Below are positions 53,690-64,000 of a DNA stretch of 64,000 nucleotides, one piece after another; position 1 is the first letter of the stretch, and every line of letters starts with the position of its first letter. The position numbers and the translations under genes are program-made. The DNA is from Rhopalosiphum padi (lineage: Eukaryota; Arthropoda; Insecta; Hemiptera; Aphididae). The stretch spans positions 46,719,019 through 46,783,018 of the forward strand of contig NC_083600.1 of assembly GCF_020882245.1 (NCBI RefSeq), read 5' to 3'. The notes below the pieces were generated by a model. That model was not told the origin of the DNA and searched no databases. It saw nothing but the letters and a program-made list of their open reading frames with translations.

Positions 53690-54020
53690 TACATATACAT
53701 ATAATATACGCATCTAACCGCTGTCCAATTAAAATGATGGCGGCAGTATTCGGGCTGTTTGTCGTCTCAGAGTATTAGGTATATATAGGTATAATAATAA
53801 TATTGTATGTGCTATAAAGCGCGCGCGCACACTCTTTCGGTCTGGTTCTCTTCCATTGGCACTGTTCCACCGCTGTGTTTCTCCGCCGTTGTTCATCGTT
53901 ATAACCTGCACGTCCTCTCTCGAAGTGCGTAAAATGTGTTAGTTTCGTCTTGCGTTCGATTAATGAAATACAAGATGGACATAGATCATCTATCCACTGG
54001 TCGGCGCTATAATAGCTGAT
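53690..54020. promoter_or_regulatory. CpG-richer patch in the intron: candidate alternative promoter or enhancer
   Basis: The patch contains GATGGCGGC at 53736-53744, which holds the ATGGC core of YY1/Pho-type sites. A GCGCGCGC run lies at about 53819 and an inverted CCAAT (ATTGG) at about 53855. On the + strand an ATG at about 53963 opens 18 codons (MKYKMDIDHLSTGRRYNS) before TGA. On the minus strand a frame through 53729-53911 includes MNNGGETQRWNSANG. None is long enough to call. The motifs are seen; the role is inference. Confidence 0.3.
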
Positions 54021-54048
54021 GTATTCGTATTTTATATATAGGTGTGGT

Positions 54049-54084
54049 ATAATAATAATAATAATAATAACAATAATAATAAAT
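54049..54084. repeat. (TAA)n microsatellite, interrupted
   Basis: About ten ATA/TAA units with one CAA interruption and one extra A, read directly. Confidence 0.9.
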
Positions 54085-56994
54085 AATAGTCATTACATGA
54101 AGGGTTCAATGCATCCGGATGATAATAATATTATAATAATACCTAACGTACACTACGAGGTACACTTATTATTATACTATTACACGTTTATTGTTGTATT
54201 GGCTATTGAGATACGGTTAATTTTACAATACGATAATTGAAACGGACGGTGTGAATAGGGACGGAGAAACCCAGAGAAATATTGTTTTGCTTATTTTTTT
54301 TTTTAATCTTGCGCATTTGGTGACTAATATTTTTGCTTGTGTGCAAACTTATATGATTCGGAGAAACATGTTTCCGGAAAGAGTGTAAACTATAAACATT
54401 CATCGAACGCTTCGTTTAGTCCCCTCTTTCTATTTTGACGAGAACGTGTATGGGTCTCGCTCGAATGTGATATTTATTTTTTAATCGAAACAAGTAGCAA
54501 TTTAGATAATAAAATAAACTTATTTTTGAGGTTAAAAAAACTATGTATACATGAATAATTATTATTCATTATTATTTATTAATTTATTAGGTATTAAATA
54601 TTTATTAACAATTATTATGTTGACACTAAAATTAAAAAATAAAACCTAATGGTCTGTACAAATATTTTGTATAAAATGCTTGATTATTTTATATAATTTA
54701 AACGTAGGTTCTATGACATAAAAATCATGATTGAAAATCAAATATCTATACGGTAAATTATAATTGATTATTTAATTTTTCGTGTGGAATAAATAGGTAC
54801 ATAAATAGGTAGTTGTTTTTATTTAATACTGTAAAATTAGTGTAAAATGTAACTAAATGTTAATATATTAGTAGAATAGTAGATATAGCGAGTTTTTATA
54901 TTTTAGTCTTAAAATAGATAGTAATAGAGGTTGAGTCTAATCTTGAGCTAAAGCCTAATTATTAGTCCCCAATAGAATATAATTTTAAAATGAGACATGC
55001 GAGTTGTTCTATGTGTTACATCGTTGCTAAGTATCTTCAGTCACAGAAATATTTTGTTTAAATACTCGTCTAAATATAAAGTCTTTACTCTTTTCAATGT
55101 TGTATGCGGTTGTATGGTAAGCATAATAACCACGATAAATATATAGGTCTACCTACCTATATGTGTATATACAGTGTATGATTAAAATTTCTATTCGGAG
55201 TCTCCTGAACTAAATGAAGATGTTACTTATGAGATTTCTAAAATTAAGTTCATAAAAGCTTCTAAGAATTTAATTACCTACATATACATATATGTAATGA
55301 AATTGTTTTTTTCTATTGATAATTTATTTGTTAAAATATTGAACATTTAATGTACTGTAATTATACGAAATCACTAAATATAGCTAAATCTTTCATTTTG
55401 CGTTGTCTCAATTAGGTAAATTAGTCGTGATGTTATCAATTGGAATAGGTTATCATTAGTTTAAATTGAATTGGAAGTATCAAAGTAAATATATAAACAT
55501 ATTTTGCAATGCTTTTCATGCTAATGAGTTATGACAGTCAACAGACGACACCAAATGATAAAATCAGTTATGTATATTTTTTATATCTATATATTTAAAC
55601 CTGTTATAAATAGTTGTTATATGCAAATTTAACATTTTTGAAATTGTGAGTTAGTAATTTACTATGTAATTTATAAAAGTTTTATTCAGAAGTATTGTTA
55701 TTAGTATAAAATGTATAGTTTATTTATTTTATTTTAATTATTGAAATCATTTACTGATAATAGTAATTTATAGATTTAGGCATAACTTCAAGAAGAAATA
55801 AAAATGTTATTTCTTAAATCGTGTACATTATTAGTAAGATTACTGTGAAAGTTTCCACTTGTCCCAAACAAGGAATTTGTGTATGGAAGACAATAATATT
55901 AAATATGTTTTTTTGCATTTTTTTCATCTTGTACGTACTATAGTAGGTATATTATTAACAGTTATACTGCGATCCCCCTTCTCGTATTATCAATACGAGT
56001 ATTATTTCCGCTCGACAACATTTTACATTGACGGGCCCTAAGCACTTTGGCCATGAGTACTTCAAACAAAGTCAGAGTTGAAGTGGAAAGAATAAGTATG
56101 TTATTGTATAGAATAATAAAATAGTTAACTAATTTATGAATTTTTATTTCTATTTTATTATTACTAATTTACGTAATTCGTTGTATTTAAAGTTATATTT
56201 TAATCATATTTGGGGTTATGTAGAAAAAGATATAATAATAGACATTTAAATACTTGCATTGTATACTATAACGTATATAAAAATAATAATTGTAAATTTT
56301 TCTAAAATTTTTTTTATTTCTATAGGCATTTAATTATTTAGCTATAAACGTTGATCTATTAAATTAAGAAATGCAAAATGTAGTATGGAAATAAATAAGT
56401 TATAATGGGTCAACACCTAAGTGTAAACTAAGTATGTACGACGAATTGACTAGCTATTGTCTTTTCTTTTTTTTTTTGGATGCAGTAGGTATGCTAAAAA
56501 ATATCGATATTCTTCTGGGTAGTTACTTTATTGTCTGAATAACAAATTGAAACGTTGAATTCTCAAAAATATCCTCTTGGACCTAGAGTCTAGGTAACAT
56601 AGGCGTATTATGTTTCTTATAATATTGTTTGGATTCTGTATTTACAAATTTATTAAAAAATAATAATTCATCATTTGTATCAATTTTTGTACGTTTATTA
56701 TATTTTAATCTTAAATCATAAAATTGAATATTTACAGAATAATTATGAATGTGAAAAAGTAGTAAATTTAAACAGAATAGGTTTATTTGTTTTTATTATT
56801 TAAATGTTTATTATAGAGATTATTTTCTATCAAAATAATCAGCCTGTAAGTTTAACCAGCTTTGTACTATGAAATTTATATTTATAATTATTTTTAATAA
56901 ACAGAACTCAAACGAGATTCAGTGTTAAAATATTTTAAGTAAAATAAAAATGGTAATACATATTGATGAAATGCGCACTGTCGTTGTTAGGTTG
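54085..56994. other. AT-rich intronic stretch, nothing recognised
   Basis: A few 60-73 codon frames occur with no motif. No elements, RNA genes or strong exon signals were seen. Confidence 0.65.
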
Positions 56995-57261
56995 CACCGT
57001 TTCTCAACCTTTTTAGTCTCGTAACGACGCAACCCCCCAAAAAGGTATAAAATATGGCCAATCACATCGCGACTCACCCCCCTATATAAATTTCATGATC
57101 ACACTAATTATTTATTTTATAATTTTTATTAATTTTTTTTAAATATATCCTTTTTTTAAGTATTTTTTTTTGTTCAATAAAAATATTTGAATGAAAATGT
57201 TCATTTTGTAACAGTGTTTTATTATTTTTTACCTTCGCGATCCTCCGGTTGAGAAACACTG
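56995..57261. mobile_element. hAT-like non-autonomous element
   Basis: The left end CACCGTTTCTCAACC pairs with the right end, which on the minus strand reads CAGTGTTTCTCAACC (13 of 15). The interior carries CGCGACTCACCCCCC on the left and TCGCGATCC on the right, mirrored CGCGA words typical of TTCTCAACC-ended hAT elements. The 8-bp flanks (TTAGGTTG and AGGTATGG) do not match clearly, so this copy is older than the one at 61560. It is about 267 bp with no ORF. Confidence 0.6.
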
Positions 57262-57926
57262 AGGTATGGCATGCGAGTGGTAACTAATAAAGTAATAAGT
57301 ATAATAGATAAATAATATTTAAATAATTATAAGGGATTCCATTTATTGTCAATCAAAAATGTGTGTAGAATTTAGCCAATAATTATTATTTTTATAAAGT
57401 AGGATTTTTTCCCTTTTAAGTCGATAGCAGAGAAAGCTCTGTGTGAATAATACCACTCCTCTACCGCCATCGTTTAGTGATGTACCTATATAATGATAAT
57501 TAAGCTTATTTGAATTATTATTAATGATAAAAAGAATTATTTGTTAGTTTTTTTGTTTGTTTGAAACAATGACTGCATTTAATCACATAATATACAAAAT
57601 ATATTATCGTTTTAACTCATATATTAATATAGTAATGCAATTAGTTAAATTAGATTTTTGTCATAATTTTGTGATAATGCAAATACATTAATAGGTATAT
57701 TGTAAAATTTAAAATTTTAATCGCTACGTTTTCATTTTATGATATGTAAATATTGGTAAGTTTTGTTTGAACCTAATTTAGTGCAATGAATTTAAGGATT
57801 CACAAACTAGATCCTTACGAAGTTTTTAAATTAACATATTGTATAGCATATAATAGTCTAAATCTATGTATATGTTTTGTTTATCATTACTAAATTTTGA
57901 TTTTTTGACAAATGAAACAACAATAA
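57262..57926. other. AT-rich intronic stretch, nothing recognised
   Basis: No ORF, repeat family or RNA gene was seen between the hAT-like element and the GC-richer patch that begins near 57927. Confidence 0.65.
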
Positions 57927-58125
57927 TATAAAACCGGTCGACCTATCCGCGCCGAGTAAATCTGCCTGAGGTATGTCTGTGTTCTTATACTATGTACCAT
58001 GAGGAGGCGTGAGCGTAGGCTGTCGGCCTTCATTCACGCAGCACATTGCTACCGCAGCTGTTCTCGTCAAGTGCCGTTGGCAAATAAAAGGTCAAAATAT
58101 ATGATGGTAGGAAGAGGGTAGAAGT
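57927..58125 (+). promoter_or_regulatory. GC-richer patch with TATA box, donor-like site and short ORFs
   Basis: TATAAAA at 57927-57933 is followed by GTCGACCTATCCGCGCCGAG and a good donor match CTGAG|GTATGT at 57970/57971. An ATG at 57999 then opens 40 codons starting MRRRERRLSAFIHAAH and ending at 58121. The minus strand has a 47-codon ATG frame over the same DNA. If the TATA and donor were both used the exon would be only about 14 nt, which is implausible, so at least one is chance. It could be an enhancer, an alternative first exon or a decayed insert. Confidence 0.25.
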
Positions 58126-61100
58126 GTCGGCTGAGTTTGATCAATGTAGTATTGAAATCTATAGTATTTGTAGGACCAAAATATTTTTTTCAAAAGTAAA
58201 GGATAATATAGGTATTATATATTATAGAATATAAATTCAAACGTGAGATAATTTTATTTTGAGTTACTTTATGAGAGTGAAAGTTAATTCAACTTTATAT
58301 TTATTTTGTAATTTAACACTTTAAACATTTGATTAGCAGAAATATATATTGCGTATTTAAAATAAAAATAATAATTTCTTAAAACAAAATCGTAAAATTA
58401 AAAATGTCTTATATTTTTGGTATTGTAAGATGGCTATAATTGTATTTATTACTAAATTGGAATTATTTTCATAGATACGTTAGTATACAATTAGATGTTT
58501 TTATTATTCATATATACATATATAGATAAAATAATAATTGTAGACATTAAACAATTTGTTTTAATCAATTTTTAAAAAAGAAAAAAAACTGAAATTGAGG
58601 TATTATTGATTTTATTTCAAACTTATAATTTATTTTATATCTATTAAAAATGATTAAAAATTATAACCTACTGCATTAAAAATGTAATACAACCACTAAA
58701 ACAGCGACCCAATGATGATTTATTTTCGAAACTTACTATATGTATAAGTATACTTAATTTTATGGTATTTAACATCCTCCGCAATATTTAAGTTAAAATA
58801 CCTCGTATTGTATAATATAATTATAGTTTATATTAAATGTAGGTAATAGCTAGGTCTATAGTATAATATATGTTGTAAAGTGTTGATATCATTAAAAACT
58901 ATGAATTACTTGTACTATCTCATAAAATGGCTCAATTTGGTTTTTGGTGTTATTGTCATTTGATCTTATTCTCAATTCAAACTAATATATAAATTATTAA
59001 ATTTATATATTTTTGAGGGTATTTTTGTTTCTTATATAATTTATTCTACAATGATAACATATAATAAGTAATCTAATCTATAGATACAAAAACTATAAGA
59101 TACAGATCTTAAATTATTTTTGTTTTGTGTTTTGTATTCAGAATATTATAAGATGAATATAGAATCAATTTTTATAATATTCAAATTTTAGTATTTTTTT
59201 ATGTACCTACTATAATTTAATTTCATCTTTTACTTAAAAAAATATTTTTTAATTTTACGGTGTCTTATATTTAAAATAATTGTATACATAGTAGAGATAA
59301 TTATACAAGCATTTCATAATCGATTATTTAGGATAGGAAAGTAGGTATAATAATAAGATAAATTTGGTATAATATTTTCTATTACGTGGGAATATTGTTT
59401 CGTTATTTTTTTGTGTTTAGTTTATTAAAAGCATACTATCATAATTGTAATAAGGTAGATATACTGATATTCAGGAACTCTTTGGTGCTTTTTTATAGGC
59501 GACTTAGTTACTTACCTTACTAACATCAACATCATTACCGCTGTGGTACTGAGATACTAATATCCATTAACAAAACAAATAGTTTTCAAGTATCAAAAAT
59601 TGTCGACATCTATGATAGGCTCAAAATGAGCTGACTAACTGAATTTATTGAAAAATAACGATAAAAGTAAAATATCAGATTAACGGTTTCAAGGAAATAA
59701 TATTTAGGTAAGAAATATAAATACAAATCACTAATCAGATATGAAACAATATTAAGTATTTATTAAAATTAAACACAGAAATGAAGAATAATTTTTTTTT
59801 TAAACTATATAATATGCAATTGAAATGTTTACAATAATAAAAATCAACAATCCTGCTCCGAGTTAGTGAAATATTTATTATTTTGCAGATGTTTAAAAAC
59901 TACATTTATGTTATTACTTATGATTTAACTAAGATTTTCCCACTTGTTTCATATACTTATCATTTATATTATCTATTTCAATTTTAAACAAATCACCTTT
60001 AACTTTGGTTAAGAGTCCTAATGATTTATAATTACTTTAAGGCCTTATAAGTTAAAGGTATCCTAGAATCCTTAACCATGGATTGTTGTTTGTTTTTTTT
60101 TGTTATATAATATATTAGTTATACCATTGATTATATAAACCATGGTTATACCAAAACAATTACTTAAATTATTTAAAAATAATTTAAGTAGTATTGCTAA
60201 GAATATGTATTATTCAAATTAAATAGAATATTATTTTTTAAATATTATAATTTTATTATTATCATAATTATATATAAATGTATATATGCAATTATTGTAT
60301 GTATCTATATTATTCGTATTGACATTTGTTAAGTATAAATTTACAGAAGATTTACACGTGAACTCCTTACAATTTTCTTTAGTAAAATAAGGTTAAAATA
60401 TTATTTTTATTAATAGTTATTATAAAGGGAATTTCCGAGGCGTATTACTCTTAAATAACTTTTATCGTTCAACGACTTCTGTATATTTCATGTGTGTTAC
60501 ACTGATCTAACAAACATTTGTCCTCTTATAATATTAAATAAATATACATCACTGTCGTGAAATTATAAGTGAAGATAAACGAGAAATACCACATCGGTTT
60601 CTCACTGATTTTGAAAAATGTTTTTTATGATAAGATTTAAGATAATCCATTTCAATGTTTAACTTTTGCCCTTCTTTTTCTTAAAATATGATAGATTTAA
60701 ATATTTAATATGTATCTACTACTATATAATATTGAAATATGTTACTTAATAGTTAATAGATATTTTTTTCAATAAAATCTACGTTATTAAAATGTTTTAA
60801 TAACTTTAATTAAAATTAAGTTTTTAAGTTATGATAATATCTAGACTTTTATTTATTAAAAAAAATACGAGGTTAACAATTCAAGTGATTTTTGTTTAGA
60901 GTTTTGATGCAATATGACCTGATTAATTGACAATGTTTTTAATTTTGTTTATTCGCTATAATAGTTGACGACCCATGCAGTTGCTATAATGAAACTAAAT
61001 TGAACTTAATAAAACGGTCTCACTGTATTCAGAAAGCCATACTATCCCACATTACCGATGTCAAATGACTATTTTTTTTTCTTACTCCGAGCTTGGAAAA

Positions 61101-61493
61101 TAATTGTGTATAATTTAACTAAAAATTAAATGTCTGAAATATAATATAGTATTAGAAGATTAAGTTACATTTTAGACATTGGGTTTATTTTATTCTTATA
61201 GTTAAATACTCTTTTTTCTGTTAAATAATGTGTTATGTGAATACCAAGTATTTATATTTAATATTTAATGTATAAGATTTATATTTTTTTTTTATGTTTA
61301 ATATACGTAGTATTTTTATAAATTTAACCTTTATAGTGATGTAATGAAACTGACTGGTTGAACTGGTGATGACGGACTAATCTTTAACTGATAATCAGTG
61401 ATCGATAAGATTGTTGCATTTGACAAATCAATCTGTCTGGGAAATACTGTATGTCTTAAAATAATTTTTTTGAATATTACGGAAATCTATATA
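58126..61493. other. AT-rich intronic stretch with a perfect hairpin
   Basis: Apart from the perfect 13-bp stem, 4-nt loop inverted repeat at 60161-60190 (TACTTAAATTATT and its complement) I see nothing beyond AT-rich background. Confidence 0.65.
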
Positions 61494-61526
61494 ATTATCG
61501 ATAGTACAGGTAAAACTATCGATAAT
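61494..61526. promoter_or_regulatory. Perfect hairpin made of two DRE-like TATCGATA motifs
   Basis: ATTATCGATAGT (61494-61505), a 9-nt spacer ACAGGTAAA and the exact complement ACTATCGATAAT (61515-61526). Each arm contains TATCGATA, the palindromic DRE recognised by DREF in Drosophila. The pair ends 33 bp before the transposon at 61560. Sequence structure is certain; binding is inference. Confidence 0.5.
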
Positions 61527-61559
61527 CTAAGTATGCTATGGGAGGCAATTCGAGTAGAC

Positions 61560-61895
61560 CAGCGCTTCTCAACCTATGGTTCGTGAAAAGCTCATAGGTG
61601 GTACGCGAAAAAAATTTCCCTTTATAAAAAAAATTGGAATGAATCATTATTAACATTAAATATTATTTAGTTTATTTGGTTAATAATAATAATAATAATT
61701 GTACATATTTTATTTAATTTCTTTTTGTACATTTAATACTTAATTCCTATCATTTCGTAATTCCTAATAAAATAAAATTCTATACATGTAACATAAACGT
61801 ATACATTATTAAGTAAAAAAAAATGTTTAAGTGGTACGCAAAAATGTTCAAACTGTGTAGGTGGTACGCGATTACAAAAAGGTTGAGAACCGCTG
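61560..61895. mobile_element. hAT-type MITE with perfect 8-bp target duplication
   Basis: Terminal repeats CAGCGCTTCTCAACCT and, on the opposite strand, CAGCGGTTCTCAACCT (15 of 16) are bounded by identical GAGTAGAC copies at 61552-61559 and 61896-61903. Inside, TAGGTGGTACGCGA occurs twice in direct orientation (61595-61608 and 61858-61871), with a third, imperfect copy GTGGTACGCAA near 61831. Such subterminal repeats are where hAT transposases bind (family knowledge). At 336 bp there is no room for a transposase and no ORF, so it is a non-autonomous copy. Perfect duplications suggest a fairly recent insertion. Confidence 0.85.
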
Positions 61896-64000
61896 GAGTA
61901 GACTGTTTGGGTATACTCGTGTTGTCTCCGAAAACACCTAATTCGAGTGAAAAAAGGTTATCTACCTAATTTTGGGAGGCAATTCCAGTGTTACCCATAT
62001 AATTGCGTGTGTGGGGGTAATATTTTTCTATTCAAATAATAGTAATATTTTAAATAATCTTTTATTAATAAGTATTTATTATTAAATTTAAAACATTTTA
62101 TTTTACTTTTTATTTAATAAGTATATTAATTGTTAAATCCGAAATAATTAATTTTTGATTACCATATGACAAGTACTTAAAGATAGCATTATTTAATAAA
62201 GTATTGAAAATTCACAAAATACTAAATGTATAGTATGTTTAAAATAAACCGGGGTAAATAATTACCCCACGTGAATTACCAAACGTTAAAATTTAAATAC
62301 GATATATTGTAGTTATATTTGATATAACAAGATAGATTTCAATGTAATTTTAGTTGTGGTTTTAAAATTAAATAAAGTTAGTGTTACAGATGTTAGAATT
62401 AATTGCTTATTTTAGTATTTAAGTTACCTATAACTTAATAATGGGGAATTATATAGATAATTAGATATTAGATTAGTTAATTAAAATGTTATATTGGTAA
62501 AATATACTTAAATAATATATACCTAATTGTATCTAAGTAGAATGTGTTTAATATGTATGTTTGCTAAATAAGTACCAAGCTGTAATATTCTATCTTCGTG
62601 CTAATTATTAAAACAGTAAATAGTATTACTGACACTATGTAATCAACTCAGATTATTGTCAAGATATCAGTTATATTTGATTTAAAATAAACTTATTTTG
62701 CTGACTTTTTATCGTTATAATTTATTTTGAATTCGATTATTCACTGTTAGTTAAAATATAAATTGATTGAGAATACGAGAAGTAAAATAGTTGAAAAATA
62801 TTAAAATAAAATAAAATAAAATAAAATTTACTTTAAGTAGTACGTCAATTTGTAATAGACAATGTTTTTTTTTTATATAAGTATCATCGGTCTACTTATA
62901 ATATTGTTATTTAAATTTGAATTAAAAAAAAAGAGATAGAATTCATAAGAAACATGTTTTATTTTATAATATCTATGTATATTTGTTCTATAAACGTTAT
63001 TTATACATTTCAATAATTTATTATAAATTTATCATGTAGTCTTAATTGTTTCAATAATATTTTTAAATGATTGAAAATATATTGTATTGTCACCACTTGT
63101 TATTATTTATAATTGGTTGGTACTAGTGTACCCTTTTAAAAAAAAATTAAATATTGCTTTTTATACCTACGTATAATATAAATCTAATATATTTGATTCG
63201 ACGTATATTCGACGATATTTTACTTTGTCATAACCTTTCTCCGGATTTTTTTGTCTTGTTGGACGATTATTATAAAACTAATTTTTGTTTCCATTTTTCA
63301 AGTTAATATTATTTTTAGTTTTTCTTGATTCCCATAGCTCGTAAAAAAATATCATTCATTAGGTACGTATACTAATAGTAATATCAAAACAAATACGACG
63401 TCAAATTAAAATTTGTTTTGTTTTATTCGCTAGGGAAAACATGCATATTATTGTATTTCGATAAAATACAGAATTTAAATGAATATTTCTAAACTTATAT
63501 TTTTTCTTATTATTATTTAATGAGATTTTAACTATAAATTATTATATATCAATAATTTTTTGAAGACAAATTAACATAATTTAAAAGTGAAGAAAAATAA
63601 AATATGACTTATTACTTATATTATAGCTTTTGTGGATAATTATCATTTATCACAACGCTTGTTGAGAATTTTAATTTTAGAGTTCTTTTAATAGGATTTT
63701 TTTTATATACTAATTCGATTTATGCGATATTTTGTATTTATTTATAATTATCACTATGACAAATATTTAAGTGCCTGATAGTGAAGAACACATTGGGCTA
63801 AAGAACTCAAAACGTTCTGAATTTATTACTGTTGATTGTTTAAAATCCCAAATATTATTGATTATGGGTACATATTATACTCCTATAATGCTCAATTTTT
63901 AGTACCTATATGGTTTTAACAAATTATTCATTTATTTATTTATTAGGTATTTGCAGATGGCGAAAAAATAATTACGTTTGTAGTAAATCAACAATATAAT
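61896..64000. other. AT-rich intronic stretch to the window edge, nothing recognised
   Basis: It contains an (AAAAT)n run at about 62803-62827 and otherwise featureless AT-rich sequence. No acceptor-plus-coding-exon combination was found before the window ends. Confidence 0.65.
62803..62827. repeat. (AAAAT)n microsatellite
   Basis: Five or so AAAAT units, read directly. Confidence 0.85.

Larger units (their letters stand above)
49549..64000 (+). other. Presumptive first intron (5' part), runs off the window
   Basis: It begins with the donor GTAAGACG. The first 600-900 bp stay CpG-rich, including a second (TG)n then CG tract at about 49702-49726; then the sequence returns to AT-rich background. 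No ORF in the following 14.4 kb has coding character: the 112-codon frame at 50145-50483 starts with TTG, and the 129-codon ATG frame at 52800-53189 lacks any motif. The acceptor and next exon are therefore either a short non-coding exon I cannot see or outside the window. Long first introns after a non-coding exon fit an Inr-DPE type regulatory gene. Features listed below lie inside it. Confidence 0.45.

Noticed and set aside
60161..60190. Perfect 13-bp stem, 4-nt loop hairpin as a possible microRNA precursor
   Set aside because: It is almost pure A/T, too short for a microRNA precursor, and expected occasionally in such sequence.
1..64000. The AT-richness suggested an endosymbiont such as Buchnera
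   Set aside because: Symbiont chromosomes are densely coding with long ORFs and recognisable proteins. Here coding density is near zero and microsatellites and MITEs abound, so it is host nuclear DNA.
1..64000. tRNA, rRNA or CRISPR array
   Set aside because: I saw no cloverleaf with a conserved B-box (GGTTCGA-type), no rRNA core words and no regularly spaced identical repeats.

Overview
The window looks like nuclear DNA from an aphid (Hemiptera: Aphididae). It is very AT-rich (my rough impression is under 30% GC), with almost no long open reading frames. It has many microsatellites and short non-autonomous DNA transposons, and it is saturated on both strands with TAGGTA/TACCTA words of the kind common in aphid intergenic DNA. 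The organism call is inference; no coding sequence here anchors it to a species.

Layout. From 1 to about 48.1 kb there is no gene I can support. It is AT-rich intergenic (or distal intronic) sequence, interrupted by patches richer in GC and CpG (about 4.08-5.34, 7.93-8.70, 11.34-11.76, 40.16-40.56, 42.06-42.45 and 43.54-43.80 kb). It also holds several MITE-like elements (13.46, 18.02, 30.01, 38.70 and 41.09 kb). Two of the patches carry short ORFs that look more protein-like than their surroundings: 40162-40335, which begins like a mitochondrial presequence, and 43618-43785, which is signal-peptide-like behind a TATA box. Both stay hypothetical.

The best-supported gene structure starts at about 49.18 kb on the + strand. 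It is a GC/CpG-rich, TATA-less core promoter with an initiator TCAGTC at 49180-49185 and a DPE match GGTCG exactly at +28 to +32. A leader exon of about 367 nt follows that contains no ATG, and it ends at a strong splice donor (AAG|GTAAGA, junction 49548/49549). No coding exon follows in the remaining 14.4 kb, so this is probably the 5' non-coding exon of a gene with a very long first intron whose body lies beyond the window. A 613-bp hAT-type element with a perfect 8-bp target duplication sits about 430 bp upstream of the predicted start.

From 49.5 kb to the end the sequence is presumptive intron 1. It contains two more hAT-type elements (56.99 and 61.56 kb, the latter with a perfect 8-bp duplication), two GC-richer patches that could be enhancers or alternative first exons (53.69-54.02 and 57.93-58.13 kb), and a perfect hairpin built from two TATCGATA (DRE-like) motifs at 61.49 kb.

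I found no tRNA, rRNA, CRISPR array, prophage or bacterial operon. The ORFs of 60-130 codons scattered through the window are about what chance gives at this base composition over six frames of 64 kb. The gene at 49.2 kb cannot be named from this window.
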